Source: Pseudisothecium myosuroides
Lineage: Eukaryota; Streptophyta; Bryopsida; Hypnales; Lembophyllaceae
NCBI GenBank assembly: GCA_951799445.1
Contig: OX637297.1
Coordinates: forward strand, 124,001 to 188,000
Length of the DNA: 64,000 bases
Direction: 5' to 3'
The notes under the pieces were generated by a model. The model did not search any database and was not told the DNA's origin. It worked only from the letters and a program-made list of their open reading frames with translations. This document shows positions 44,184 to 55,684 of this stretch, piece after piece. The stretch's first letter is position 1; each line of letters starts with the position of its first letter. The translations under genes were made by a program, and so were the position numbers.

Positions 44184-45203
44184 TTAGACGGGTACTAGAT
44201 CTGTCCCATAGAGGGCCAAGCTAGCTGCAATCTCTGTAGCGGTCGGCCGGTACTCGAAAAAGTAGGGGGACTGTTCCCTCTTGATGGGGTCGATCGATGC
44301 TTGGTGGCGAGTCCAAAAGTCTTCGTTTGTAAAGAACGTAGCGTTCTTGATACGAACAAAGCGTGTTCTCTTCCCTCGGCACGGGTACTGATAGAAGAGA
44401 GGATGAAATTGGGGTTGATGCAGAAGTTCGAGCCCCGGTGCTGTATTAAGCGCCACTCGGATGTCTTCGGCGTCTTGGCACGGCTCACAAGCTGAGTGAT
44501 ATTCAGTGATGTAGCTCAGCTGGTGCACGGTGGCGGCGTGGAAGGGCACGTAGCGGGTCGAGATGCCCTTGCACCCTTCTTTGGTGAGATGGCCACCGCG
44601 GTCGTGCCACGATCGGAAGTGTTGGAGACAAGTGTAGGGATTTTCTGGTACCTGAAGGTTTTCGACGTCTGACGCATCGAACCGATACAACTGGCCGTCA
44701 AAGAGGGGCTTCGGGACCTTATAGCGTATGTCGATGTGCGGCAGCTCTTGCAGGGGCGCGTCTTGCTGATGTGATGGAAGTCGCGAGCCAAAACACTCTC
44801 TCACATAGTGATTTTCGAAAAAACAAAAGTGGACCACTAGGTGCCAATAGAAACAGATGTGCTTGTGGAAACTGTGTGACGGTACCCCGAATGACCCTGC
44901 TGCGATTGCGTGGGCAATCTCTGGAGTATGCCGATTCGAGTCGTGTAGGTAGAGGCGAACAAGATGCGCCCAATACTCGAAGGATATTTTTAGCGTCCTT
45001 GGGCCGGTTGCCAAGTTTGCTAACGAGATTATCTCGACAACGCCCTCTTCTCTCTGGCCAAGTTCGAGGTCGGAGTAATTCTTGAGGGGGATGCCGTGGA
45101 AAGTAGACGCCCAAACCTCAAGGTCGGAGTGGCCTCTAGTATTGGAAAACGGCTCAGATGATCCCGAGTCCGAGTCCCCTTCAGAGCCCTTCACATGCAC
45201 CAC
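44184..45203 (-). CDS. unidentified ORF between primer-binding site and gag
   Basis: A 339-codon open frame begins about 60 bp downstream of the primer-binding site and ends 116 bp before gag. It has no in-frame ATG anywhere near its start (an in-frame TAA lies just upstream, and the first candidate codon is GTG). It would need a non-AUG start, a spliced leader or an undetected frameshift. The N-terminus is acidic and Ser-rich; the middle is hydrophobic and aromatic (ISFEYWAHLVRLYLHDSN, HICFYWHLVVHFCFFENHY), suggesting a folded domain. I do not recognise the family. Extra ORFs before gag are known in Ogre-type giant elements, but I see no specific match. Confidence 0.5.
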   Translation of the reverse strand: MVHVKGSEGDSDSGSSEPFSNTRGHSDLEVWASTFHGIPLKNYSDLELGQREEGVVEIISLANLATGPRTLKISFEYWAHLVRLYLHDSNRHTPEIAHAIAAGSFGVPSHSFHKHICFYWHLVVHFCFFENHYVRECFGSRLPSHQQDAPLQELPHIDIRYKVPKPLFDGQLYRFDASDVENLQVPENPYTCLQHFRSWHDRGGHLTKEGCKGISTRYVPFHAATVHQLSYITEYHSACEPCQDAEDIRVALNTAPGLELLHQPQFHPLFYQYPCRGKRTRFVRIKNATFFTNEDFWTRHQASIDPIKREQSPYFFEYRPTATEIAASLALYGTDLVPV

Positions 45204-45246
45204 TTGTTAGTCAAACATGCAAATGTAATCTAATGTTTTCAGCTCC

Positions 45247-45264
45247 CGGCAGACGCACCAAAAC
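45247..45264 (-). promoter_or_regulatory. primer-binding site, probably tRNA-Gly(UCC)
   Basis: Directly inside the right LTR the plus strand reads CTCCCGGCAGACGCACCA, the 3' end of a tRNA including CCA. The minus strand (TGGTGCGTCTGCCGGGAG) would pair with it over 18 nt. From memory this fits plant tRNA-Gly(UCC), whose acceptor begins GCGTCTG. It fixes the element orientation as minus. Confidence 0.75.
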
Positions 45265-48200
45265 TGTAGGCGCAAGATTACCCACCCTTGGTAATAAAGC
45301 AAACACCGACCAAGTTCTATGCCTTTATCCACATTTTTTAATATATGGGGGTGATGTGAGCGCGGTCCACTGTGCCTTCCAAGCAATGGATCTTTTTTGC
45401 TAACGTTTCCTAAGTTTCGTGGATGGCAGCGAATAATTAGTAATGCATGTAGCAACTCACAAGTTAACTGCAATGTTCAGAGTGTTGGTGAAATCCTAAC
45501 TCCCTAACTATCTATCCTATGTCGAGGGTCGACTGAGTAGTGGGTGACATTTATAACGTCCTTAACTACGTAAAAAGAGGAACCCTTATGTTCCTTCCAT
45601 GAACCCCTAAGACTATCTTGGGTTTCTAAAACTCCACCTAGAAGTTCTACTTTTTAAAGCTACCCCTACAGTTCCAACTTTGGAATGTGACTCTAGATTT
45701 ACTTCTTTAACTTGGTTCTTAACTACTGACTTGTGCTTGGTGTTGACTATTAATTCTAGGTTTCTATTCCTACATTAACTCTAAGATTTACCCTTGAATT
45801 TTTAACTCTAGGTTTTAACTTTTAACTCTAAGGTTTTACTCCTAAATTAACTCTAAGATTTATCCTTGAATTTTAACTCTATGTTTTAACTTTTAACTTT
45901 AAGTTTTTACTCCTAAATTAACTCTAAGATTTACCCTTGAATTTTAACTCTATGTTTTAACTTTTGACTCTAAGGTTTTACTCCTAAATTAACTCTAAGA
46001 TTTACCCTTGAATTCTATGTTCTCATTTCTAAACTACTCTAAGATTTACCCTCTAAAGTTAACTCTACCTCTTCACTTTCTACTGTAGATTCTTATTCCT
46101 AATTTAACTCTAGGTTTTTGACTTTTAACTCTAAATTTTTACTTCTAAAATTAATCCCCCATTTTAACCTCTGGGTTTGACTCTACGTTTTCACTTTGAC
46201 TTTAGATTTTTCTACTTCCAACTAACTCTAAAATTTTACTTCTACCTCTAACTTTTAACTTCTACTTTTAGCTTTTCACTCTAACTTTTTACTCCCCAAT
46301 TGACTAAATTTAACCTTTAAATTTAATCTAAACTTTTGACTTTTGACTTTTGACTTCTACTTCCAAATTTAATCCTATCGTTTTAATCCTAGATTAACTC
46401 TAAATGTTATCCTCCTAAGTTTAATTCCAACTTTTAACTCTAGGGTTTTGACTTCTAATTTTAATTCTATTTTTAACTCAACGATCTACTTCCTAAGTGG
46501 ATTCTACTTTTGACTTCTATTTCCTACTCTACTTTTTACTTCCCAAAGTTAACTCCAACTTTCGACTTTTGAATTTTAACTTCCCTAATTAAAATCTCAA
46601 TTTAATCCTAGGTTTTTAACTCGCTATTTGATCTTTAATTTTAATCCTAAATCCTCCCTCTAATCTAATCCTAATTTCCGTCCATTGTTTCTTGTGGTTC
46701 ACTTTCAATTAAAATTCCTCCGTTCTACCCTCTACCGCTTAACTTGGCCTAACGCGGTCAGTTTACGGTCAAATCTTAATTATAAGATGTTTTCGGAAAC
46801 CTCTATTCCTAATCTATCAACTTTTGAATCTAAACTTCTAATTTACACTAATCTCGGATGCTAATCACGTTCTAAGGGCTGATTAGGAAAACAATTGCTA
46901 ATTAGGGAGAAACGACTAGGATTAGTTTAATGACCCACCTCGTTACTGCTAGTGTCGGAAATGACGTCATCCCCGTCCACATGCGCGTCCTCGTGCTCCA
47001 TGGTGACCACTCGCGATTGTCTTCTTTTATTTTTGCGTTACGGTTTTTATTTATTTTATTTTTTTCAAGGCCCATGGCTTAATTTGTAGAAAAGAAAACG
47101 TTACACGTATGATGTTCTAACCCTTTCCCCCCATTTCCTTCTCCTTTTCTTTCTCTCCTCCTTCTTCTACACTAGCACTATTCCACCTAAGCTTTTATGA
47201 GTCTTACACTATGGTTTCAAACTACGAGAAGGGTTTAAATGTTCTTCCTACCCTCTTACGCAACCTTCCTTTGTGTCATCCTAATCCTCCTCCCAACGGT
47301 TGCAAGGAGTTCTTCTAGATTTCCTACCTAATCTCCTAAATAGGCACTATTCATCGTCTCTCTCCCTTCCACTCCTATAATACATCCTTCTCCCTAATTT
47401 CCTTCCATTGTGTGTAGGTGTGAGTGGTGATGCAGGTTGAACCGGATGTTTTTGTGCAGGTGGCGTGTGGAATGGCAACCTCTATTTCTCCCTCCTCCCT
47501 TTTGTATTTTTAGCCCTAGTCCTACTTCAACCCCTCTTAGCACAAAATTAGTCCAACATGCTTTTGGTTTGTTTTGCCTTTGTTTGTGTTCGGGTTTGGG
47601 GAGAACCAAAAATAAATAAATAAAAACGAGAGAGTCCAAAATTTGGGGAGGAGCTCGAATGGCCCCAGCCTCCCCTGCTGGACTGAGAGAGCTGCTGTAC
47701 CGAGAGAGCTGCTGTGTCGGAGAGCTGCTGTACCGCAGAGCTGCTGTACCGGGAGAGCCGCTGTACTGGGATAGCTGCTGTACCGGAGAGCTACTGTATC
47801 GGGAGAGCTGCTGGCCCTCCGGCTGGCTGGCTGGGGGGTCGGCCAAAAATTTTAATTAATTTCTCTCTTTTTTTTCCCGGTTATGGCTGCTGGTTCTGTT
47901 TGTTGGCTGGCTCGTTTGCTGGTCTGATGTTGGCTGGCTTGTTATGCTGGTCTGATGTTGGCTGGCCGCATGCTGGTTCTGGAACTCGATTTCTGACTAA
48001 GGCTAAAGAGACTGGAAATTTGGCTAAAGCCAAATAAAAAGACTAGATTCTTGCTAACCTAGGGGGGGATAGAACTTTGGGGGGTGCTAGATCTACTAAG
48101 ATTTTTGGGATACAACTAACTAAATAAAACTTGGGGAACCACTAAACTCTCTTAAACTTTGGAAAATGACTAAACTTTACTAAGTGCAAAGGAACCTACA

Positions 48201-50271
48201 TATCTTGGAAGCTAAACTCTGGAGGTTTCCACAAAGGTCTTGGAAACTAGACTTTGGATCTAAACACGGGGGAGGTGCAAAGCTTCGCCGTGAAATTGGT
48301 TTTAACACCAACTTTAGGACTTCTAGACTCCCCGGGGGTTCAAAGCTCCGCCGTCTACACTTTTAACATACGCTTTAGGACTTCTACTTTGTTACTAGTT
48401 CAAAGCTTCGCCGTTCCCAAGGGGGGTCCACACAGTGAGAGAGACTTTAGAAGAGGGAAAAGCTAAACTTTTAAAGAAAACAACCACATGTGAGTTCAAA
48501 GCTTCGCCGTCCCGGAGGGGGGTCCACTCAACAAGGAGAAGGTTAGATGAGGGTATAAGAAAAAACACAAAGAGAAACACACAAGTTAGACCACGAAAAA
48601 TACAAAGCTCACACGCTAAAGGCCCCCCAAAGCGGCATCGCCAAGGTACGGTGGGGGGTGACTTTAGGATTAGTGCAAGATACAAAAAAAAAGGACTCTT
48701 AAACTTCACAAGTTAGATCACAACACGTACAAGAGGGAGAGAGAGGCTCTCCACTCACAATAAAGTATGAAAAACTTCACAAAAGAGTACACAAAGCAAG
48801 GTAGAAGGACCCCCAAGGACCTTTAAAGCTTGAAAATAAGCAACAATGGAGCCAAAAGTGCTCCGAAAACACCGTAGAGGTTTTTGGCTTCAAACGCCAA
48901 AATATCCAAAATAACTTGGACCCACAGACCCAAAACAAGAATTGGGGGTCTTCTAGAGAGAGAAATGGGGCTCTTATATAGGTTTCCAAGGGCTCACCCC
49001 TCCCTCTAGAGTTCTAAGGTAACCTTATCAACGGGGATTTTCATCCTCATCCTCAAAGATTTTCATCCTACATCCTAAATTTCTACTTCTACCATCTATG
49101 TTGGACCAACATCCTAACTTTTGGAGATTAGCTCCAATCGCCGAACGGATTGCGCCGTTGGATCCAGATCGCCGTGTTTAGTCCTTAACCCCCTACCTCC
49201 CGTACCGGGGCCAAAAAACCCATCGTAGGGTAATTTAGTTTAAAAACCAAATCGTGGTAAAATCCTAGATCTTGGGGGTCTCCTATTTTGAGAAATGTGA
49301 ATAGCCTAGGGTCTTCGGCAGGTGCGAGAGAGTCGGGAAGGACTTTTGATTGACTTCGTTTCACCATCGTATGGTCCCGGAATGCCGGTCAACGTGGCGG
49401 GGACCCCGCCACGTGGTTAATTCCCGAGGAATCTCGCCGGTTCGGGTACTTGCCGCTATCGGAATGTCGTGAAACTTCACGGAGCGCATTATTAATATAA
49501 AACAAGCTAGTCTAATTTTTAGTGAGATTTTATTGTAACTTGGGTAATTTCCATGAAATTCCCGTTGGAGGTTAGGAGGGTTGACCACCCGGAAAGAGGT
49601 TCTTTTGCAAGTCGGAAGATGCCGGGATTTTTCACGTGACCTCTCAGGGAGTCACATGAAAGACGTGCGGGTGCGTTTCCGTACCTGTCACGATTGATCA
49701 ATGGAGATTCAAAACTGGCCATCTCCTCGAATTAGCGACGATGCGGGAATCTTCTGCAGGTGGAGGAATCTTGGCGAACCGATTTCGCCGTTGGACTCCT
49801 GGCATGGGATTCACCCTAGAACACCATCCTTGGGCTGTAGATTCCTCGACAGGCCCGGTCTTGCGTGAGTGGTTCCTACATGCTAACAATCGGGATTTTG
49901 GGAATTCGTCGATCTAATGGGGAATTCTAAATCTAACTCTAGGACCCGACCTAGTGGCCTCGCTGTGGATCCCTCGGACCGACCTAGCCCTGAATCGCCA
50001 CATTCGTGGTGGGATTTAGCCCTTTTGGGGCTGTGTGACTCGAATCCTCCAAATCTAACCTTTTCGTTATTTTTATACCATTTTTAGGCAAGGTTTGGGG
50101 GATTCTAAGTAAAAAACACAAATCTAGACCAAATACTATAATGGGTATGACACAACCCTATTTCGGTTCTACACTCTTTTTATGGATTTTTGTATACTTT
50201 TATCAACTTTAAATTGCAAATTTCCAAAAAAATAATTCTACGAGTCCTAAGTGACAAATTGGGAGCTCACA
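45265..50271 (-). repeat. LTR, right copy (5' LTR in element orientation)
   Basis: 5007 bp, TGTAGGCGCAAG to GAGCTCACA, matching 3255-8287. It has one more ~71-bp minisatellite unit near 45900-45990, one fewer 96-bp unit near 48440, and fewer 'gctgctgtaccgg' units. The TATA box (CCTATATAAGAG, minus) lies at 48972-48983. U3 would therefore be about 1.3 kb and R-U5 about 3.7 kb. Confidence 0.9.
48972..48983 (-). promoter_or_regulatory. TATA box of the LTR promoter
   Basis: The minus strand reads AACCTATATAAGAGCCCC. The same box is at 6988-6999 in the other LTR. Transcription would start about 30 bp downstream, near 48940, and run towards gag. Confidence 0.6.
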
Positions 50272-50276
50272 GGCGG
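50272..50276. repeat. target-site duplication of the LTR retrotransposon (right copy)
   Basis: GGCGG, identical to 3250-3254. Confidence 0.85.
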
Positions 50277-50520
50277 GCAAATGGCCGACGGAGTAGCGGG
50301 TGAGCAAGTGGGCAGACGATTTTTGAGCGAATGGTTGGACGACCGGGTAGCTGGGCAACTTTTGGGAGGTCAAGCAATGAAGTGGTGGACAAGAAGGCGG
50401 ATGGGCGGTTCTTGGGCGGCCAGGCAAGTGGCCAAGCGGCGGAGTGGCAAACGGGTAGTGGACGGCAGTTTCAGGGTGGATGGATGGGGGGACGGACGGG
50501 TGGACAATGAACAGCAAACT
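50277..50520 (+). repeat. GC-rich subterminal array of the outer hAT-like element
   Basis: Continues the sequence broken at 3254: repeated GGACGG, GGGCGG and GGGTGG motifs with 'ttttgg'/'ttcttgg' spacers. It plays the role of the GGTCGG array of the nested element but has a different hexamer. Near 50514 'agcaaactatagatg' resembles the TATA region of the kinase gene at 37186. Confidence 0.5.
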
Positions 50521-52307
50521 ATAGATGTAGAGGGAAGTGGTTTAGGGTTTAATCCCAAAATGCTTGAGGCACCAAACTCTGGTGTTGACAATACTTTAAT
50601 GTTACATAAAACCTTTCCAATTTTCTATTTCTAATATTTTCTATTTTTGTGAAATTCTTTTTGAAGTCTAGTTCTAGCATCAATTTCGATTTTAAAAATA
50701 AATGATTATATTTTTTATTCAAGATTTTGTGCACGGGTACCCATTGTAATTTTGACTTTCTATACTGTTGAGGGCTCTCAGAAATGAGCATCAAATATAC
50801 CAGATTTTAGTTCAAAATCACATTAGAAATTAATTTAAAAAAATTGTGAAGTAGAATTTGAGAAGCTATAAATTGATTGGGGTTATGTATGTTAGGCCTT
50901 TTAACCTCATATTTTTTGGTGACCAAATTTTCAGATTTGACATGTAAGAAAATGATTGATAAAATTCCTTAGTTTTATCACCCTCGTGATCAAAGATTAT
51001 AATCTTTCAATTTATAAATGATATTGTTGTGTTTTCTTTTCCTATATAATCTCTAACATGTCTACTTTGAATTTGTACAGTTACAGCTTAAAAAAACTTG
51101 ATACAACTTATCAAAATGTTGGCTTTTTGTTCAATTTAGAGAAAATTTCTAGAAGCTCAAAAAAGGCCTTGGGCATTTAGGGGTTAATAATAATACAAAA
51201 TTCAATTTCATGTTTCTAATTATGAGAAAATGTGACTAAGTTTCAAATGGATGTTACTACACGTGAGCACTTGCTATTGATGTTATTGGAACACGGCAAC
51301 AAATAACGTGAAGTTCTTTGGCACAATTGCTAGAGAACGTATACATGCAGGACTCATGCATGCTTTAGGGAAAGGTGAAGTCAAATCATTTCCTTCTAAA
51401 TTCATGAAGGAGTGAAGTTGACTGTCAACATGAAGAATTACAATACTAAAACTAAGACAACCACAAAGCAAATGCTACAACATTGTATAATATATATATA
51501 GTCCAACTACAACATACCATGCTTCATTTAAGAAATTAAACACATAATCAATTTTCATTCAATTCTTCCTTAGATTTGTAAACCAAAGAAAATCATCCAT
51601 GTAAACTCAACATCAACAAGCATGGTAGTTTAACTTAAAAAATTGACTTTTCATTGAAGAAATGGCTATTAGGAACAAAGTCAATCTCGCCTTGTCATGC
51701 AAATGCTTTTTGTATTGCTTGCTAGGGAAATGCAACTAGTATGTCAAGAATGAAACATATTTCCACTATCTTCTAGCATGCATGTTTGTTGCTTAGATTG
51801 GAAGACAAAATAATACACCTAGTTGTTTCTTCTCGCAAGGTGAACTCCACAGTGAAGGTTACATTTGGGATGCAAACAACACCATTTAGTGGAAGCGCAC
51901 TACTAACTACGTATTTGTTTATGGTTCTCTTGGTGTTTGATTTGAATTGTAATGAAGAACTACAACTTTCAGGTCTCATACATTGGGCACTAGAGTTGGT
52001 GAGAGATGTTATGCAATTCTAGATATTTTTTTTCTCTTTCTGCCTTTATTTCCGCACTTTATGGTGGTGCATTCTGTCCACTAGTGACTAGCTTTGAAGA
52101 TTCCAAAGATTGTAGGAACATTGAAAAGAAAGAATTGAACTAGAGAAACAAAGGAAGAGGATGAGAGTGAAATGTGTAATGAAGTAGCTTACTGGCATTC
52201 CTTTCTTCAACTACAACTTAAAACAACCTTTTGTCATTATATGAATACATGCTCTTTGTAAATATAATATGAGCACGTGAACACCCAAGCCTACAGCCCT
52301 TCAATCC
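50521..52307. other. AT-rich stretch without a gene; worn TTAA-element end at 51174-51187
   Basis: CATTTAGGGGTTAA at 51174-51187 is a family terminus, but its partner end is unclear. Short open frames near 51283-52022 show no domain. Confidence 0.4.
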
Positions 52308-55300
52308 CTAGGGACTATAGTCAACATCTCCTTTCACCTCTGTCCTACTACTCTCACATCCTTTTTCCCATCCGGAGTCTTCATTGCTTCCATATTGTTT
52401 AATGAAGAGCCCTGAAGTGTATGTCTTCCGTCTTCTACTTGCCTAGATGTGCGTGATTTCCTTTGTTTGCCCTTCTTGTTTTCAATTTTTACTTTCAGTA
52501 TGGCTTTCCTCTTCTCTTCCCTAAGGCCTTAGACTAGTTTTATTTTCCTCTTTGGAACAGGCAGAGAAGCATTGAGGGGGGTTCTACCCACATTTTTTTT
52601 TAATTGGAGAAATTGTAAACGGCTACATAACTCTTTTTTATTAGCTTGAGTGGATTCCATGACCTTTGATTTCCTAAATGTAGGCCTTCCATCAATGGTT
52701 ATATTTAGTGCATTCTCAAATTGTGGCGTAGGGGTTGACAATTTAATGTTGCATCGTAGTGGTACACTGCAAGAACCGGTCCAATGCAACATTGAAGTCA
52801 ATGTCTCATTCCCATCATCATCGGTACATGATAATATGGTCTGACTTCAATTGATGCTAGGTCTAGGGTCTTTTGGAAATGTTGGCAAGTCGTTTCCCAA
52901 GCCCTAAGCTATGTGAACCATCCCAATTTTTGCTAGCGCTTGCAAATAATGCACGTGGAAGAGCACTATGTGATGGTTCTTGTAATTCTTGCATCACTTG
53001 TTTCTTGCCTTTGACTTTGTTGGCAGAAACTAGGCTTCTGGGCTCTACCAAGCATCAATCACCATTAATCTCTACTTCATTTGCTTTGTCATTTACAATA
53101 GTTTGTTTCCCACTATTCTTACTTGCCAATGCCACCATTGACGGTACACTTGTGTTGCGCACGTTTTGTTGGACCTTCACGTGACATCTTCCACTGCCAT
53201 TTTGTTTGTCATTCTCTTCCTCTTGTGCCATTGTCATAGGCGGAGACTTGGGAATTGGAATCACTTTAGTTGTCCTTCTTCTTCTAGTATTAGAAATTGT
53301 TGTCCCATTTGCCTTTGCTATCTCTACATGAGCATCCCCCCTTTCCAATAGAACGTTTTTGCTATTCATGAACCCGTTCTATCCAAGAATCTTGCTATCG
53401 GAGGTACATCTTTACCATATCCATCATTGTCATCTTTTGATTGAAACTTGTAGAGGTCTAGACTATTGCCCCCAAAGTCTTCATTGCTCTGATTGGGACT
53501 ATGGCCCATTTCATCCTCTGTATTGTCCATGTTGTTGTTCACGGCAGTTCCTTCATCCACTACAAGCCCACCAACCTCATCTTCCAAACCGGACCCCACC
53601 TCCAACGCCTCCAAATCCACATTCTTGTAGTACCACTTCTTCTCATCTCTTTCCTTTGATACGGCCACGACTTTGGAATTGGTGTACACATACACCAAGT
53701 CGTTTCCCTCTATGTCGTCAATTTGTTCCAAGATTTGTTGTGAACAAAAGAGTAGCTCCCCCAATTTTGTTTACATGAAGATGATGATACTGGTTGGGCC
53801 AATATCTTCTTGGCAATTAATTGAAGCAATGAGCTTCCCACCTGCGCCCTCAAAATCCCACCAAGCGTGCGCCGACAACATTTATTCCCTTGGGTCCAAC
53901 ATGTTGTGGAATAGAGGTTACCTATATTGGAAGGCTACAAATTCCTTCACCACCTTTGCATACTCTTTACGGTCACATGTTTTCATTATAACTTGCTTGT
54001 ATGCGTCTGTTGCAGCTAGATTGTTGGCTAGTTCTTTATTGTGAAGAAGGTACAAGTTCAAAAGAGCTCCTGCATAATGTAGATCTGTCTCCTCCATTTT
54101 ACGTTGTGCACAAAAAACTTCTCAAGTAGTCTGGCTAGGTCACCGGCCAAACCAAAAGGCTCACTTTGTAGACTGAAGACATAATTTTCTAATTTCCTCA
54201 TAATATGCAACACCTTCTTCATGCAGGGCATCTTTGCATCCAACTCACATAGACCGTTCAAAACTGGGGCTGATAATATGTGCACATTGGTCCACTAGTC
54301 CCACCAGTGTTTGTTGAAGATAATTTTTGACACATCCCAAGACTTTGTGCTTGATTTGCCTTTGCCATTGTCATTCAATGTATTCACTTATATTGCCCAC
54401 TATGGGTCCACTACACTTTGTTGCATTGCTCTTTTCACCTCCAACAAGTGGTCAATCATGATAAAATTAGAGGCAAACCTTGTTGCCATTGGCTCCAACA
54501 AACTATACTTTGTCTTGTACTTTCAAAATATAGCAAGCGGCATGTGCCTTTTCCTGAAGAAATTGACTATGAGCTGGGCAAGCTGCAAAGACTCCTCAAT
54601 CCATTCTTGCTTCTCCCAATCTTTCAGCAACAAGTTCATGGTGTGCACAACACACCCTTGGAAGAAAATGTGTGGATATTTTCTGGATACTAATTTCCAT
54701 GCTGCCAAGTTTCCGGGAGCATTATCTGCAATCACTTGCACAACATTTGTAGGACGCACCTGCTTTATGAATTTTTCTAAGACAATAGCCAAATATGCTG
54801 CTGTCTTTTTTTTCCCACTTGCATCCACCAATCCAAGGAATTGCTCACCCGCAGAAGGTACGCGCATGACATTTATCAACGGGCGATTACTAATTGAACT
54901 CCATCCATCAATGGACAATGTTGCTCCAAACTTCTTGACGTTGTCTTTGATCCTATTGTGCAGCTTTGCCACGAGATCTGTCTTTGCTTGCTCAAGCAAT
55001 TTATGTCGTAAATTATAGTATGTCAGAGGAGTGTAGGGCCTATTAACACTTCGCCGTTTTCTTCATTGCTTCTTTGTAGGCTAGATTTTGGGCAACAAAA
55101 AATGGTATGTTAGCCGCATTAAAAAAATGGGCCCATGTTGCATGCAATTTCTGTTTATTTACTTCTTGAAAGACATTCAATAGGCTATTTTGTGTCCAAG
55201 GTCTACTGCTTAATGCCCTTGAAGTCTCACATTCACAAGATGTTTTTGTATTTAGGATTACTTTGGAACCTACACCAACATGTTCTTCTAGTGCTATGCA

Positions 55301-55618
55301 TGAGCCCTCTTGTGTAGAACGTGGCATGCCCCTCCTTTTCGATATATTCCTTCCAACCACAAGCGCGTTGTAACCATCCATATTGTCAAGAGCAGGTTGT
55401 GTGGAAATTTTCCATTGCAACAAACAAATAGAGTTCAAATTCCACTGTCAATTGCAAGCAAAAGCCCACTCCAATATCATAAGAATTTGTAGGGCCTTGA
55501 TATCCCAAGTGGCTCAACATATGACCGTGGTTCTTTGCAAACATCGACTTGCAAGCCTTGCATTGTGCTTTATTTGGTGATGGGAACCCACACCAAAGAG
55601 AGAAATCCTTGCTTATAG
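52308..55618 (-). pseudogene. second, degraded hAT transposase (relative of 15491-18820)
   Basis: Homology to the nested transposase runs in order from the BED-like finger (CKACKSMFAKNHGHMLSHLGY, ~55560) through a middle segment (NAANIPFFVAQN, ~55080) to DUF659 (FGATLSIDGWSS; VIADNAPGN; CVVHTMNLLLKDW, 54999-54600). It then continues through the WWDFEGA-like and dimerisation regions (~53840-53660) to the C-terminal tail, ending GDVDYSP at 52308. Frame changes lie between ~55440 and 55000, near 54290 and near 53765-53370, with further stops, so it is a pseudogene. The equivalent of the ATG reads ATA. Allowing for the LTR element, its distance to the terminus at 3105 (~2.2 kb) matches the nested element's layout (1.9 kb), so it is probably the outer element's transposase. 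Confidence 0.75.
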
Positions 55619-55684
55619 TGACAAGTTCAAATTCTATATATACAAAACAATTTGAAAACATAAACACCACAAACCTCGCTGCTC

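Larger units (their letters stand above)
3255..50271 (-). mobile_element. giant non-autonomous LTR retrotransposon (Ty3/Gypsy-type gag-pro), carrying a nested 28.6-kb insertion
   Basis: Two ~5-kb direct repeats (3255-8287 and 45265-50271) start TGT and end ACA, and are flanked by the 5-bp duplication GGCGG. The primer-binding site, TATA box, gag and retropepsin all read on the minus strand, so the right LTR is the 5' LTR. Without the nested element the internal region is about 8.3 kb and the whole about 18.4 kb. I searched 8288-13602 and 42238-45264 for reverse transcriptase, RNase H and integrase motifs and saw none. The element therefore probably depends on a partner for its polymerase. The LTRs look about 97-99% alike by eye, apart from changes in minisatellite copy number. 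Confidence 0.9.
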
